Below, in pieces: positions 17,242 through 26,701 of a stretch of 49,686 nucleotides of DNA (position 1 is its first letter; the number at the start of each line of letters is the position of its first letter). The stretch comes from Cytophagaceae bacterium UBA7467. Lineage in GTDB: Bacteria > Bacteroidota > Bacteroidia > Cytophagales > Spirosomataceae. The notes beneath the pieces were generated by a model, which ran no database searches, was not told the origin of the DNA, and saw nothing but the letters and a program-made list of their open reading frames with translations. Location: assembly GCA_002479785.1 (NCBI GenBank), contig DLPD01000029.1:204161-253846 (forward strand), in the 5' to 3' direction. The translations under genes and the position numbers were made by a program.

Positions 17242-18459
17242 ATGAAAAAGACCTTATTTGCCTTGTTATTTACCCCTCTATTGAGTCTTGCACAAGTGCC
17301 GGTTGCTGGACTTTGGCGTGCTTCTCTAAGTACTCATGGGGGCGAATTGCCCATTCAATTTGAAATTAATCCCGGTTCAAAAACGGGAAATTTAGATATT
17401 AAACTCATCAATGGAGCAGAAAAATCCACTTTAGGTGAGTCCTTTTTCAGAGCGGATTCTTTAGTCATCCCGTTTGACCTATACGAAGCAGAGCTCGTTT
17501 TCCAAGTGACAAAAACGACCGAAATGAAGGGCTTTTTCGTCAAAAAAAGAAATGGCAAAACTGCTTATCGCCTTTCTGTTTCTGCTCAAGCGAGTTCTGC
17601 AGACCGCTTTTTGAACTTACAACCAGCTTCCGTGAATGTCAGCGGTAAGTGGATGTCAGATTTTTACAGTGATGCGACAAACCACAGCCCAGGCGTAGGC
17701 GTTTTTGAACAAAAAGGTAACCAAGTGACCGGTACTTTTCTTCGAACATCCGGCGACTACCGTTTTTTACAGGGCAATGTAAGTGGAGATAGTTTATTTC
17801 TAAGCTATTTCGATGGAAGTGGGGTTAACATGTTACGTGCGAAAGTGAGCGGCACCCAGTTTAAGGGACGGTTCACTTCCGGATTGAGTGGAGTTAGAAC
17901 AGTTGACGGAAAATTAGACCCTGCTGCTGCCCTGCCCGATGTAAAGAAACTTAGCTTTTTGAAACCGGGATTCGATCGCATTGATTTTAAATTACCTACT
18001 ACTTCTGGCGAACAAATTAGCCTTCAAGATGAACGCTTTAAAAACAAAGTCATCGTGATTGAATTAATGGGATCTTGGTGCCCTAATTGCTTAGATGAAT
18101 CTCGTTATTTAGCCCCTTTTTACAAAAAATACAAAGACAAAGGCGTGGAAGTAATCGGCATTGCGTTTGAGAATTCACCGGACATAGCCATCGCAGGTCC
18201 TAAAATCAATAATTTCCAAAAGAAAATCGATATCACCTATCCATTGCTTTTTGCTGGAACAGCAGAGGATAAAACCATCGAGAAAGTTTTACCGATGCTA
18301 AGTAAAATGAACGGCTATCCTACTACGTTCATCATTGACAAAAAAGGCATCGTGAGAGAAATACACACCGGATTCTCTGGCCCGGGAACAGGAAAATATT
18401 ATGCCGATTGGATTTCTGATTTTGAACATACGATCCAAAGCCTTTTAGCCGAAAAATAA
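17242..18459 (+). CDS. Exported TlpA-like thioredoxin-fold protein
   Basis: This 405-residue protein begins with a signal peptide (MKKTLFALLFTPLLSLAQ). Residues about 20-245 form an uncharacterised beta-rich region (VAGLWRASLSTHGGELPIQF, then a second GKWMSDFYSD unit that looks like a repeat of the same domain). Residues about 250-405 are a TlpA/ResA thioredoxin domain with the redox motif WCPNC (279-283) and the cis-proline region GYPTTFIIDKKG. It probably acts as a periplasmic thiol-disulfide reductase. The following PAP2 gene starts in its stop codon (TAATG). Confidence 0.88.
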   Translation: MKKTLFALLFTPLLSLAQVPVAGLWRASLSTHGGELPIQFEINPGSKTGNLDIKLINGAEKSTLGESFFRADSLVIPFDLYEAELVFQVTKTTEMKGFFVKKRNGKTAYRLSVSAQASSADRFLNLQPASVNVSGKWMSDFYSDATNHSPGVGVFEQKGNQVTGTFLRTSGDYRFLQGNVSGDSLFLSYFDGSGVNMLRAKVSGTQFKGRFTSGLSGVRTVDGKLDPAAALPDVKKLSFLKPGFDRIDFKLPTTSGEQISLQDERFKNKVIVIELMGSWCPNCLDESRYLAPFYKKYKDKGVEVIGIAFENSPDIAIAGPKINNFQKKIDITYPLLFAGTAEDKTIEKVLPMLSKMNGYPTTFIIDKKGIVREIHTGFSGPGTGKYYADWISDFEHTIQSLLAEK

Positions 18460-19130
18460 TGAGAGTCATCGCCCTGATAATCCTGGTCACCTTTTCTGCT
18501 CATGCAGAGAAACCATCTTTTAAAAAGTGGAAGACTCCCTTAGCGTTAGGGATTGCGAGTGGATTAACGTACAATCCTTTTGCGAAGCAAATTCAAACAA
18601 AAATCGTAGGACAAGGTCGTGTAACTCCGTTGGATGATTATATCCAATATGGGCCTGCTGCGATGTATGTGGGCTTGAATATCGCTAATTATAAGAGCAA
18701 AGAAGAGGCTTTTGATCAAGCAGGAGTTTTTATTCTGGGTACCGGAATTTATGTAGCAGCCACACATGGATTAAAAGGATTGATCACCGAAGCAAGACCG
18801 GATGGCACTGAAAACACCTTTCCATCTGGACATACGGCGACTGCTTTTTTCGGAGCCACCATTTTAGCCCACGAATACCGTGATACCCATCCTGAATTTG
18901 TCATTGCGGGCTATACACTAGCGGCAGCTACTGGCGCATTGCGTATCGCTAACAATAAACATTGGGTTACGGATGTATTGATGGGGTCTGCGATAGGTAT
19001 CGCTTCGGCAGAATTAGCCTATCTAGTATACCCGAAGGTACGTCATCAATGGCAAAAACTGAATCGTTTTACCTTGACTCCTCAAGTGGCACCTGCGTAT
19101 TACGGTGCCAGTATGTCGATTGGATTTTAG
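18459..19130 (+). CDS. Exported PAP2-family phosphatase
   Basis: This 223-residue protein has a signal peptide (MRVIALIILVTFSAHA) and the three PAP2 motifs: K106-x6-RP (KGLITEARP), PSGH (122-125, catalytic His) and R162-x5-H168-x3-D172 (RIANNKHWVTD). Such enzymes remove phosphate from lipid phosphates such as undecaprenyl pyrophosphate, phosphatidate or lipid A. The compact set of segments suggests periplasmic-face action. The start ATG overlaps the upstream stop codon by one base, so it is translationally coupled; its own stop overlaps the nhaD stop (TTAG). Confidence 0.88.
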   Translation: MRVIALIILVTFSAHAEKPSFKKWKTPLALGIASGLTYNPFAKQIQTKIVGQGRVTPLDDYIQYGPAAMYVGLNIANYKSKEEAFDQAGVFILGTGIYVAATHGLKGLITEARPDGTENTFPSGHTATAFFGATILAHEYRDTHPEFVIAGYTLAAATGALRIANNKHWVTDVLMGSAIGIASAELAYLVYPKVRHQWQKLNRFTLTPQVAPAYYGASMSIGF

Positions 19131-20380
19131 TGTAGCAGCAGATACAATCCTGCGCCTGCGAAATAACCAAGTAAGGCTAAAAGGCCTATTTTTTTTAGGT
19201 ACCAGCCGAATTCGATTTTCTCCATTCCCATCACCGCCACTCCAGCTGCGGATCCAATAATTAGGATGCTACCCCCTGTTCCGGCACAAAAAGCGAGGTA
19301 TTCCCACATTTCGTGGTCCATGGGAAAATCAGTCAGCGAATACATCCCCATCGTGGCAGCTACTAAAGGCACATTATCGACTACCGCAGAGGCTAAACCA
19401 ATGATGGTGACAATTAAATTTTGATTTCCTAATGCGTGTGCTAGTTGATCTGAGAGCGCATGTAAATAGCCAAAGGATTCCAATCCACCAATAGCGAGAA
19501 GAATACCTAAGAAAAAGAGAATACTGGAAGTATCGATTTTCGTCAAGGCGTACCCCACACTCAAATGCTTCTTCGCCTCCTCGTCTTTCTCTGAATGCAA
19601 GATTTCGGATAAAATCCATACCAAACCCAGGGCTAATAAAATTCCCATGTAAGGCGGCAAGTGTGTTAAGGTTTTGAAAATTGGAACACCTATCAAAGAA
19701 CCTGCCCCAGCAAAAAGCATGATTTTCCCATCGCGTTGTTCTGTCGAACTTAAGGTTACGGACGTTGCAGATTGACCAATTGCGTGATTTTTCAAGACAT
19801 AGGAAGCCATCACCAAGGGCACCAATAACGCAACTAAAGAGGGCAATAACAAGCTTTGAATTATACCCGTAGCCGAAACTTGACCTCCGATCCATAACAT
19901 CGTCGTGGTCACGTCACCGATCGGCGACCAAGCACCACCAGCGTTCGCCGCGATTACCACGATTCCCACAAAATACTTTCGGGTTTCTTTATTACTAATC
20001 AACTTGCGTAGCAAGGTAACCATCACGATTGCCGTGGTCAAATTGTCCAAAACAGCGGACATAAAAAAGGTGATTAAACCCACTATCCAAAGCAGTTTAA
20101 TCACCTTATCCGTTTTAATCATTCGAGAGACGAAGTAGAAACCCTGGTGAGCATCCACTAATTCCACCAGCGTCATCGCTCCTAACAAGAAGAATAAAAT
20201 CTCCGAAGTAGAGGCTAAGTGATGACCTAATTCAGCGGCATCTCCTGTTGAAATCGCATAAATTGTCCAAACTAGTACACCTGTTACTAAGGCTGTAGCC
20301 GTTTTATTAATCTTTAAGGGATGCTCTAAAGTAATAGCTAAATACCCTACAACAAAGACAATAATGGACGCGATTCCCAT
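19127..20380 (-). CDS. nhaD: NhaD-type Na+/H+ antiporter
   Basis: This 417-residue protein has about eleven membrane segments and the NhaD signatures of the ion transporter superfamily: FFLGAMTLVELVDAHQGF, FFMSAVLDNLTTAIVMVTLLRKL, NAGGAWSPIGDVTTTMLWIGG, SAVVDNVPLVAATMGMY and GTGGSILIIGSAAGVAVMG. NhaD exchanges cytoplasmic Na+ or Li+ for H+ in salt and alkaline stress. It lies one base downstream of the aminotransferase stop on the same strand and may be cotranscribed with it. Confidence 0.92.
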   Translation of the reverse strand: MGIASIIVFVVGYLAITLEHPLKINKTATALVTGVLVWTIYAISTGDAAELGHHLASTSEILFFLLGAMTLVELVDAHQGFYFVSRMIKTDKVIKLLWIVGLITFFMSAVLDNLTTAIVMVTLLRKLISNKETRKYFVGIVVIAANAGGAWSPIGDVTTTMLWIGGQVSATGIIQSLLLPSLVALLVPLVMASYVLKNHAIGQSATSVTLSSTEQRDGKIMLFAGAGSLIGVPIFKTLTHLPPYMGILLALGLVWILSEILHSEKDEEAKKHLSVGYALTKIDTSSILFFLGILLAIGGLESFGYLHALSDQLAHALGNQNLIVTIIGLASAVVDNVPLVAATMGMYSLTDFPMDHEMWEYLAFCAGTGGSILIIGSAAGVAVMGMEKIEFGWYLKKIGLLALLGYFAGAGLYLLLH

Positions 20381-20381
20381 C

Positions 20382-21584
20382 TTATTTTAATTTAGCAACG
20401 GCAGCCTTGATGCGATCGCAAGCTTCTAGCAATTGATCATCAGCAGCAGCCGTAGAAATGCGCATACAATCCGGTGCTCCGAAACCAGAACCCGCTACTG
20501 TCGCCACAAAAGCATCCGCTAATAACCAAGAACAGAAATCATCTGAATCTTTAATCACCGTTGTTCCGTCAGTCTTACCAAAATAGTACGAAATATCTGG
20601 GAACGCGTAGAATGCGCCATCTGGCATATTTACTTTAAAACCTGGGATCTCCCGTAATTTTTCTACCACTAACTTACGACGGCGATCGTATGCCGCTTTC
20701 ATTTCATAAGCGTGATCCAAGCTACCGTTGAAGGCCGCTACTGCTGCTTTTTGAGCGATGGAGTTTGTACCTGAAGTCACTTGACCTTGTAATTTCTCTA
20801 TTCCGTCAGCAATCCATTTAGCCGCCGCGATAAAACCAATTCTCCAACCCGTCATCGCGTGACCTTTCGCTACACCGTTTACCGTGATCACGCGATCCTT
20901 GATTTCTGGAATAGAGCCGATGGAGAAGTGTCCACCTTGGGTAAAGTTGATGTACTCGTAGATTTCATCCGCTAGGACGAAGATATTTTCATGACGCGCT
21001 ACCACATTTGCAATATCACGTAATTCTGATTCTGTGTAAACGGATCCTGTAGGGTTATTAGGAGATGCGAACATCACCATTTTCGTTTTAGGAGTGATCG
21101 CTGCTTCGAATTGTTCTGGAGTTACTTTGAAATTATTTTCAAAAGCACCTTGAACGATGACCGACGTACCTTCCGCTAATTTTACCATCTCTGAGTAGGA
21201 CACCCAATAAGGGGAGAAGATGATCACTTCATCACCTGGGTTAATTAATGCGGCAATCGCGTTCGCTAATGAGTGTTTTGCACCCGTGCTTACCACGATA
21301 TTTTCAGAACCCCACTCTAGGTTATTATCACGCTTTAATTTATTCGCAATCGCCATACGCAAGTCTGGATAACCTGCTACCGGCGAATACCCATGAAAAC
21401 CGTCATCAATTGCCTTTTTTGCTGCCTCACAGATGTGAGCAGGTGTTTTAAAGTCAGGCTCCCCTACGGAAAGACTGATTACTTTGTGACCTTGAGCTGC
21501 TAATTCGCGCGCTTTTTTCGTCATCCCTAAGGTAGAGGATTCTTCTAATGCTTGAATTCTTTGGGCTAATTGTGCTTGTGACAT
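20382..21584 (-). CDS. Class I PLP aminotransferase, aspartate aminotransferase-like
   Basis: This 400-residue protein is a class I/II aminotransferase: ISLSVGEPDFKTP, YSPVAGYPDLRMAIA, SPNNPTGSVY, VLADEIYEYI, and GVAKGHAMTGWRIGFI with the Schiff-base lysine. It resembles the subgroup I-gamma aspartate aminotransferases that convert oxaloacetate to aspartate. A longer start at 21599 adds only five residues; I use 21584 (MSQAQLAQRIQALEES), the usual N-terminus of this subgroup. Substrate range (aspartate, prephenate, kynurenine) cannot be told from sequence alone. Confidence 0.88.
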   Translation of the reverse strand: MSQAQLAQRIQALEESSTLGMTKKARELAAQGHKVISLSVGEPDFKTPAHICEAAKKAIDDGFHGYSPVAGYPDLRMAIANKLKRDNNLEWGSENIVVSTGAKHSLANAIAALINPGDEVIIFSPYWVSYSEMVKLAEGTSVIVQGAFENNFKVTPEQFEAAITPKTKMVMFASPNNPTGSVYTESELRDIANVVARHENIFVLADEIYEYINFTQGGHFSIGSIPEIKDRVITVNGVAKGHAMTGWRIGFIAAAKWIADGIEKLQGQVTSGTNSIAQKAAVAAFNGSLDHAYEMKAAYDRRRKLVVEKLREIPGFKVNMPDGAFYAFPDISYYFGKTDGTTVIKDSDDFCSWLLADAFVATVAGSGFGAPDCMRISTAAADDQLLEACDRIKAAVAKLK

Positions 21585-21622
21585 GGTATCTAGAAACAAA
21601 TTTTTGTATATAAATTCGACTG

Positions 21623-21654
21623 CAAAATTACTTTTTTGCAGACGGATAAGCTAA
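21623..21654 (-). promoter_or_regulatory. Probable promoter of the aminotransferase gene
   Basis: TAATTTTG (21623-21630) fits the -7 box, with TTAG (21651-21654) 20 bases upstream as a near match to TTTG. The transcript would start near 21616, about 32 bases before the ATG at 21584. Confidence 0.4.
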
Positions 21655-21669
21655 TAAAATGTGTAAAAA

Positions 21670-23505
21670 TTAGGCTGTAATACCTTGTGCCAAAACCGCG
21701 TAGGCCCCTTTCTCGATCTTCATCAATTCTTCGTGTGTACCCCGTTCGATGATTTTACCTTGTTGTACGACTAAAATTTGGTCAGCGTGTTGAATTGTAG
21801 ACAAACGGTGCGCAATGACTAATACTGTGCGATTCTCCATCAAATGGCTTAATGCCTCCTGAACTAACTTTTCAGATTCATTATCCAAGGCACTGGTGGC
21901 CTCATCAAGTATCAAGATAGGTGGATTTTTCAAAACGGCACGGGCGATGGAAATGCGTTGTCTTTGGCCCCCTGATAATTTAGAACCTCTATCACCGATT
22001 ACTGTTTCGTAACCTTCCGGATTCGCTGAAATAAAATCGTGTGCATTGGCAATCTTCGCCGCCGCCTGCACCTCTTCTAGCGTGGCGTCCGTCCCAAAAG
22101 CGATATTATTAAATATCGTATCATTGAACAAGACTGATTCCTGAGTCACAATCCCCATCAAGCCTCTCAAGTCATCCAAAAGAATGTTTTTCAGCGGCAC
22201 TCCATCCAAGGTTATGACACCTGAGGTTGGATCGTAAAAACGAGGCAATAAATCCGCCAAGGTAGACTTCCCTCCGCCGGAAGCACCCACCAATGCAATG
22301 GTCTTACCTTTGGGAATATCGAAACTCACTTCTTTCAATACAGAGCGACCCTTCACATATTCGAAACCAACTTGCTGGAAGCTGATTTTATCTGTAAATT
22401 CCTGCACTCTAGTTATCGGCTCTTCTGCTACGATTTCAGATTCTGTATCCAAAATTTCAATAATGCGATCTGCCGAAGCAACCCCACGCTGAATTCCACT
22501 GAATGCATCCGCGATGGCTTTCGCTGGCCGCATTACCTGCGAAAAAGTCGCGATAAAGGCAATGAATGTCGAAGCGGATAATTCTCCTTCGCCACTAATA
22601 ACTAAACTACCCCCATACAATAAAATCCCAGTCACGACTAAGACCCCTAAACTCTCAGAGGTAGGAGAAGTTAGCTCTTGACGGAATACCATTTTCAGAA
22701 GGGAATTGCGGTAGCGATCATTTCCGGCTTGGAAACGCGCATCCATCATCTTCTCTGCCCGAAAGGCTTTCACCACCCGCATCGCTCCGAATGTCTCGTC
22801 CAATAAGCTGATAATTCCGCTCAAATGCTGTTGAACCTCCCCTGCGGCGCGGCGTAAACGTCTGGTAATCGTCGCAATTACCGACCCCGAAAGAGGCAAA
22901 ATGATTAACGAAAACAAAGTCAGTTTCACCGACATACTCGCCAGAAAAACGAAGAATAAAATCAGTGTAAAGATCTCTTTAAAAGTCGCCGTAAAGGCGC
23001 GACCGATGCTATTCTCCACTTCCTGAACGTCTGTTGTTAAACGGGACATCAGGTTACCCTTTTTCTGCTCCGTAAAATAGCTCAAATCTAGGCGAATCGC
23101 CCGTTCAAAAACAGCTTGACGCAAAGAAGCGATCGTATCAGCTTCGACCGTTTTGAGGACTCTTTGGGAAAAATACCGAAAGAAATTTGACAAAATAACC
23201 GAAAGCATAATGGCCCCACAGGCATATTTCAACGCCCCTATTCGGCCAAAATTCTCCAAAGCACCATAGAAATAGTGATTAAACAAGAACGAGAAATAGG
23301 ATGGCGTTAGTGAAAAAGCGGGTAAAACGCGGTAAATCTGAATATTCTCAGGGGCTGACTGATTGAACAGGACGTTCAACAAGGGGATCAGCAAAGTGAA
23401 ATTCAAAATGCCGAACAAACTAGCTAGCAAGGAAAAACCGAAGTATGGCAATACATACTTTCGGATCGAAACGGCATAGCTTAATAGGCGAAAATATGTT
23501 TTCAA
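21670..23505 (-). CDS. MsbA-like ABC exporter
   Basis: This 611-residue half-transporter has an N-terminal type IV ABC transmembrane domain (about 1-330, six segments) and a C-terminal ATPase with the Walker A GASGGGKST (about 405-413), the signature LSGGQRQR (about 508), Walker B ILILDEATSALD and the H-loop VIAHRLSTI. It resembles the lipid A/phospholipid flippase MsbA. Neighbouring glycosyltransferases fit an envelope polysaccharide or lipid role. Cargo is not certain, so I give no symbol. Confidence 0.88.
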   Translation of the reverse strand: MKTYFRLLSYAVSIRKYVLPYFGFSLLASLFGILNFTLLIPLLNVLFNQSAPENIQIYRVLPAFSLTPSYFSFLFNHYFYGALENFGRIGALKYACGAIMLSVILSNFFRYFSQRVLKTVEADTIASLRQAVFERAIRLDLSYFTEQKKGNLMSRLTTDVQEVENSIGRAFTATFKEIFTLILFFVFLASMSVKLTLFSLIILPLSGSVIATITRRLRRAAGEVQQHLSGIISLLDETFGAMRVVKAFRAEKMMDARFQAGNDRYRNSLLKMVFRQELTSPTSESLGVLVVTGILLYGGSLVISGEGELSASTFIAFIATFSQVMRPAKAIADAFSGIQRGVASADRIIEILDTESEIVAEEPITRVQEFTDKISFQQVGFEYVKGRSVLKEVSFDIPKGKTIALVGASGGGKSTLADLLPRFYDPTSGVITLDGVPLKNILLDDLRGLMGIVTQESVLFNDTIFNNIAFGTDATLEEVQAAAKIANAHDFISANPEGYETVIGDRGSKLSGGQRQRISIARAVLKNPPILILDEATSALDNESEKLVQEALSHLMENRTVLVIAHRLSTIQHADQILVVQQGKIIERGTHEELMKIEKGAYAVLAQGITA

Positions 23506-23563
23506 TGCGGCTTTTTATCGAAATTTTGGTCAAATTACGACAATTTTCAGAAACAATATCCGA

Positions 23564-24469
23564 ATGTCGCCCTTAATTTCCATTGTGATGGCCACCTATA
23601 ACGGGGAAAAATACCTCCGGGAACAAGTGGACAGTTTGCTGGCTCAAAGCTACCCATCTTTGGAATTTGTATTTGTGGACGACGCTTCGAGGGATTCTTC
23701 TCCGGCAATTTTGCAGGAATATGCCTCGCAAGACGAGCGAATTCGGTTGATTTCAAACCCAGTAAACCAAGGCTTATTATCCACCTTCGAAACCGGAATT
23801 AGGGCCGCAAAAGGCGAACTGATTGCTCTTTCGGATCAGGACGATGTGTGGATGTCGGATAAAATCAGTTTGTTGGCGAGTGCCATTGGTTCTCATTCGT
23901 TGATTTATGCGGATTCTGCTTTGACCAATGCTGCCGGCACTGTCACCGGAAAATTCTCCGATCGAAATCATCTGTGCGATTATCCGACAGCTTTGCACTA
24001 TGTTTTTGGGACCAAAGCTATGGGGCACGCCATGCTCTTTAAGCGCGAAATCATCGACATAGCTTTGCCTTTCCCGGATTATGTGGGACACGATTACGTC
24101 CTGGGTTTTGCGGCTGCATCACTGAAAGGGGTTGCCTATTTCCCAGCGACTTTAGTAAACTATCGCCAACACAGTAGCAACACGATGGGGGCAGATTTAA
24201 GCAAAGGGAAGAAGAATTATACTACGAGAGAGGAGCGAAACGCGCGGATTGTAAAACGACTTTCACTACTAGCAGAACGTTGTCCTGCAGGCGTGGAACA
24301 GGAAATTTTGCAAGATTTAGCTCAGGATTTTGCTTCAACTGGCATCTTGGCGCGTATCCGAAGATTTCTCACCGTCGCTAGACACCACCGAGCGATGTTA
24401 GCTTACAAAGGAAAATCGGCGTTAGGCAGTTTCCTCTACAGCTTTAAATTACTGTTTTCTATTTTCTAA
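23564..24469 (+). CDS. Family 2 glycosyltransferase
   Basis: This 301-residue enzyme begins with the GT-A fold: LISIVMATYNGEKYLREQVD, VFVDDASRDSS, and the metal-binding DQDDVW (91-96). It resembles rhamnosyltransferase-type GT2 proteins of O-antigen and exopolysaccharide clusters, with a C-terminal extension of about 90 residues containing two hydrophobic segments. Donor and acceptor are unknown. Its 3-prime end overlaps the convergent glycosyltransferase by 11 bases. Confidence 0.87.
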   Translation: MSPLISIVMATYNGEKYLREQVDSLLAQSYPSLEFVFVDDASRDSSPAILQEYASQDERIRLISNPVNQGLLSTFETGIRAAKGELIALSDQDDVWMSDKISLLASAIGSHSLIYADSALTNAAGTVTGKFSDRNHLCDYPTALHYVFGTKAMGHAMLFKREIIDIALPFPDYVGHDYVLGFAAASLKGVAYFPATLVNYRQHSSNTMGADLSKGKKNYTTREERNARIVKRLSLLAERCPAGVEQEILQDLAQDFASTGILARIRRFLTVARHHRAMLAYKGKSALGSFLYSFKLLFSIF

Positions 24470-25349
24470 ACGGAAGACTTAATCGGTAGTACAGATTTTT
24501 TAAAGTCACTGCAAACGGAATGGGGCGCTGAACTAAAGGACCATCGAATGTATCCCCACGACGCAGGTAATATTTTGACAGAGTTGATGAGGTCATCCCC
24601 CATTTGCGGATAAACTGGTAATATCCCTTGTTCTGCTTTACACGCTTCACGGAAATCGATCCAAAATGATAGACTCTACTGCGAGAAATCCCTTTAAACA
24701 AGCGAACGCCTGCCTGCCAACATTTCATGGAAAAGTCTGGATCTGAGTACATTCCAGGCGTGAATTCATTCGAATAACCTCCCACTTTATCCCAAAGGGA
24801 ACGATGCACCACATTAGGAGGCCAAGTCGCTCCTTGCCAATCTGCAAAAGGTAAAAAGGCATAGGTTTCCAGTAATCTCGCTTCCTCGAAAGTGGCTAAA
24901 GAACGGCCATAATCTGCCTGAATTGAACAAGCACTTTGGGCTTTAGGCTCGATTGCGGTGGCCGATAAAAAGAATTCCGTGTGCCCGATATGTTCAATTT
25001 CCTCTTTCAGGTACCCGTCCCAATTTGGCAACACATACATATCATCATTCAAGTACAAGAAATAATCTGCGTGTGCCAGTTTGACCATCGCATTCATTGC
25101 ATAGCAAACACCCACATTGATAGGGCTATACGAAAAGGCGATATCATCTTGGGATTCCACCCATTCTTTAGAGCCATCTTTCGCCTCATTTAAATGCAAA
25201 ATGATTTCAAAGGAAGTGGTCGAATGTTTTCGGATGGCCTCGATACATAATTGCAGGTAGGCCAAATTATTCCAACTCGGAATAAGGATAGAGAAATAGG
25301 GGTTTTTAGGCGCCTTGGATGCCGGGAAAAATTGAATCGACTCTTCCAT
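24459..25349 (-). CDS. Family 2 glycosyltransferase
   Basis: This 296-residue protein has FSILIPSWNNLAYLQLCIEA, a shared nucleotide-sugar site and LYLNDDMYVLPNW (101-110), with the DDM metal motif of GT2 enzymes. The sequence MYSDPDFSMKCWQAGVRLFK resembles the acceptor side of cell-surface glycosyltransferases. It overlaps its upstream neighbour by one base and is the last gene of nuoB-nuoC-GT-GT on the minus strand. Linkage cannot be inferred. Confidence 0.85.
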   Translation of the reverse strand: MEESIQFFPASKAPKNPYFSILIPSWNNLAYLQLCIEAIRKHSTTSFEIILHLNEAKDGSKEWVESQDDIAFSYSPINVGVCYAMNAMVKLAHADYFLYLNDDMYVLPNWDGYLKEEIEHIGHTEFFLSATAIEPKAQSACSIQADYGRSLATFEEARLLETYAFLPFADWQGATWPPNVVHRSLWDKVGGYSNEFTPGMYSDPDFSMKCWQAGVRLFKGISRSRVYHFGSISVKRVKQNKGYYQFIRKWGMTSSTLSKYYLRRGDTFDGPLVQRPIPFAVTLKNLYYRLSLPFRK

Positions 25350-26224
25350 TACAGCATTCGGTAATTTTTGTATTCGCCCACTCGATAACCGGTGAGATCT
25401 TCAATTTTCTGTAAAATCTTGCGGCGCAAGGTCATTTTCTTTTCTAATTCGACTGGGTCGAAATAGAAAGGCCAGTTGGAACGAGCCACTCGATCCGCCA
25501 TAACCGCTGGATGGGTGCCTTCGAATCGAAACAGGCGTTCCGCATTGCCATAATCAAACTGGTAATCTGCCGGCACATTTTCTGCTAACCAAGCGTCATC
25601 ATGGTAGAATTGCGTAAAGTTGCGCACCTTGTTGTTTAGGCCTTCGGGTGGTTTTACCCAGCCGTAATGGTTAATGTAGGCAGGAATTAATTTCACTTTC
25701 AGTTTTTTCCCGTCTTTTCTAAATCCTTGCGCGTCCTTGTAGGAATGAACACCAGGGTGCATTTTCACCACTCTGATTTCTCTTCTATACCAACGGCGTG
25801 ACACCGCCACATGTTGATAAGAACCGTAAAAATGTCGGTAATGAAAAAGCAATCCTTCTACGTTCGAATCGCTCAAATTCGCCTCCATTGCCGCTTTCAC
25901 AACAGGCAAATCTGACTCGTGCACACATTCATCACCCTGGATATAGAACGCCCAATCCATGTCTTTGGAAATGGCTTGCAACGCTTTGTCGGTCTCAAGT
26001 GCAAACGTAGCGCCTCCTTCCCGTTTGGAATCATCCCAGACCGTCTCCACAATTTTGATTTTTTCCGACGGAATCGCTTGAATTAAGGCCAAAGTCTCAT
26101 CTTCCGACTTCCCTACCGCGACCACAAACTCGTCGCAAATGGGTAAAATAGAGGTGATTGCTTCCACGATGGCATAATCGTTCTTCACCGCATTTCGAAT
26201 AAAGGTAAAGCCGGCTATTTTCAT
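25349..26224 (-). CDS. Glycosyltransferase-like protein of the GT2 type
   Basis: This 291-residue protein begins MKIAGFTFIRNAVKNDYAIV and has the GT-A-type region CDEFVVAVGKSEDETLALI, followed by a possible metal site QGDE (96-99) that replaces the usual DxD. It belongs to the loosely defined group of GT2-like proteins with the N-terminal pattern GFTFIRNA. Its start overlaps the nuoC stop by four bases and its stop overlaps the next glycosyltransferase by one. Function beyond sugar transfer is unknown. Confidence 0.75.
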   Translation of the reverse strand: MKIAGFTFIRNAVKNDYAIVEAITSILPICDEFVVAVGKSEDETLALIQAIPSEKIKIVETVWDDSKREGGATFALETDKALQAISKDMDWAFYIQGDECVHESDLPVVKAAMEANLSDSNVEGLLFHYRHFYGSYQHVAVSRRWYRREIRVVKMHPGVHSYKDAQGFRKDGKKLKVKLIPAYINHYGWVKPPEGLNNKVRNFTQFYHDDAWLAENVPADYQFDYGNAERLFRFEGTHPAVMADRVARSNWPFYFDPVELEKKMTLRRKILQKIEDLTGYRVGEYKNYRML

Positions 26225-26700
26225 CGATCGTATTTCACTTGAATCCCGTGGTATTTCGGTTGCTCCACATAATCTTTGCGCAATGGATGTCCCTCCCAGT
26301 CTTCTGGAAGCAATATTCTACGCAAATCGGGATGATCTGTAAATTGAATGCCAAAGAAATCAAAGGCTTCTCGTTCATGCCAATCCGCTGTTCTCCAAAC
26401 AGATGATACAGAAGAAACCACAGGCTTTTCCCGATCTAAAATCACACGCAAATGCAAGTAAAGATGATTCGGGATGGAATAAAGGGTATAAATCACTTCC
26501 ATTTTACCTGCCTCAGGCCCTTGATCGATGGCCGTGATACAGGAAAGAGAATCAAAATAGGTGGCTGGATTTTTCCACAAAAATGCACAGACTGGCAAAA
26601 TATGCTCTGCAGGTAAGGTCAATCGACTTAATTCCTCCTCCCACTGGGATTCAAAACCAAATTCCGCTTGCAAGAATGCTTGAATTGCTACCAGTTCCAT
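26221..26700 (-). CDS. nuoC: NADH-quinone oxidoreductase subunit C
   Basis: This 159-residue protein contains the NuoC/30 kDa signature WHEREAFDFFGIQFTDHPDLRRILLPEDWEGHPLRKDY near the C-terminus. NuoC is part of the peripheral arm of complex I. It starts one base after the nuoB stop. In most organisms nuoC is followed by nuoD; here a glycosyltransferase follows with a four-base overlap, so the rest of complex I must lie elsewhere. Confidence 0.94.
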   Translation of the reverse strand: MELVAIQAFLQAEFGFESQWEEELSRLTLPAEHILPVCAFLWKNPATYFDSLSCITAIDQGPEAGKMEVIYTLYSIPNHLYLHLRVILDREKPVVSSVSSVWRTADWHEREAFDFFGIQFTDHPDLRRILLPEDWEGHPLRKDYVEQPKYHGIQVKYDR

Positions 26701-26701
26701 C

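Noticed and set aside
19374..19895. 173-residue ORF in another frame of the same strand inside nhaD
   Set aside because: It is enclosed by a full-length NhaD with all signatures, and the translation is rich in Arg, Ser, Cys and Phe like an out-of-frame reading.
23564..26224. Glycosyltransferases as a full polysaccharide biosynthesis island
   Set aside because: Only three GT2-like genes, with no wzx, wzy, sugar nucleotide enzymes or shift in base composition that I can see; ordinary scattered envelope genes fit better.
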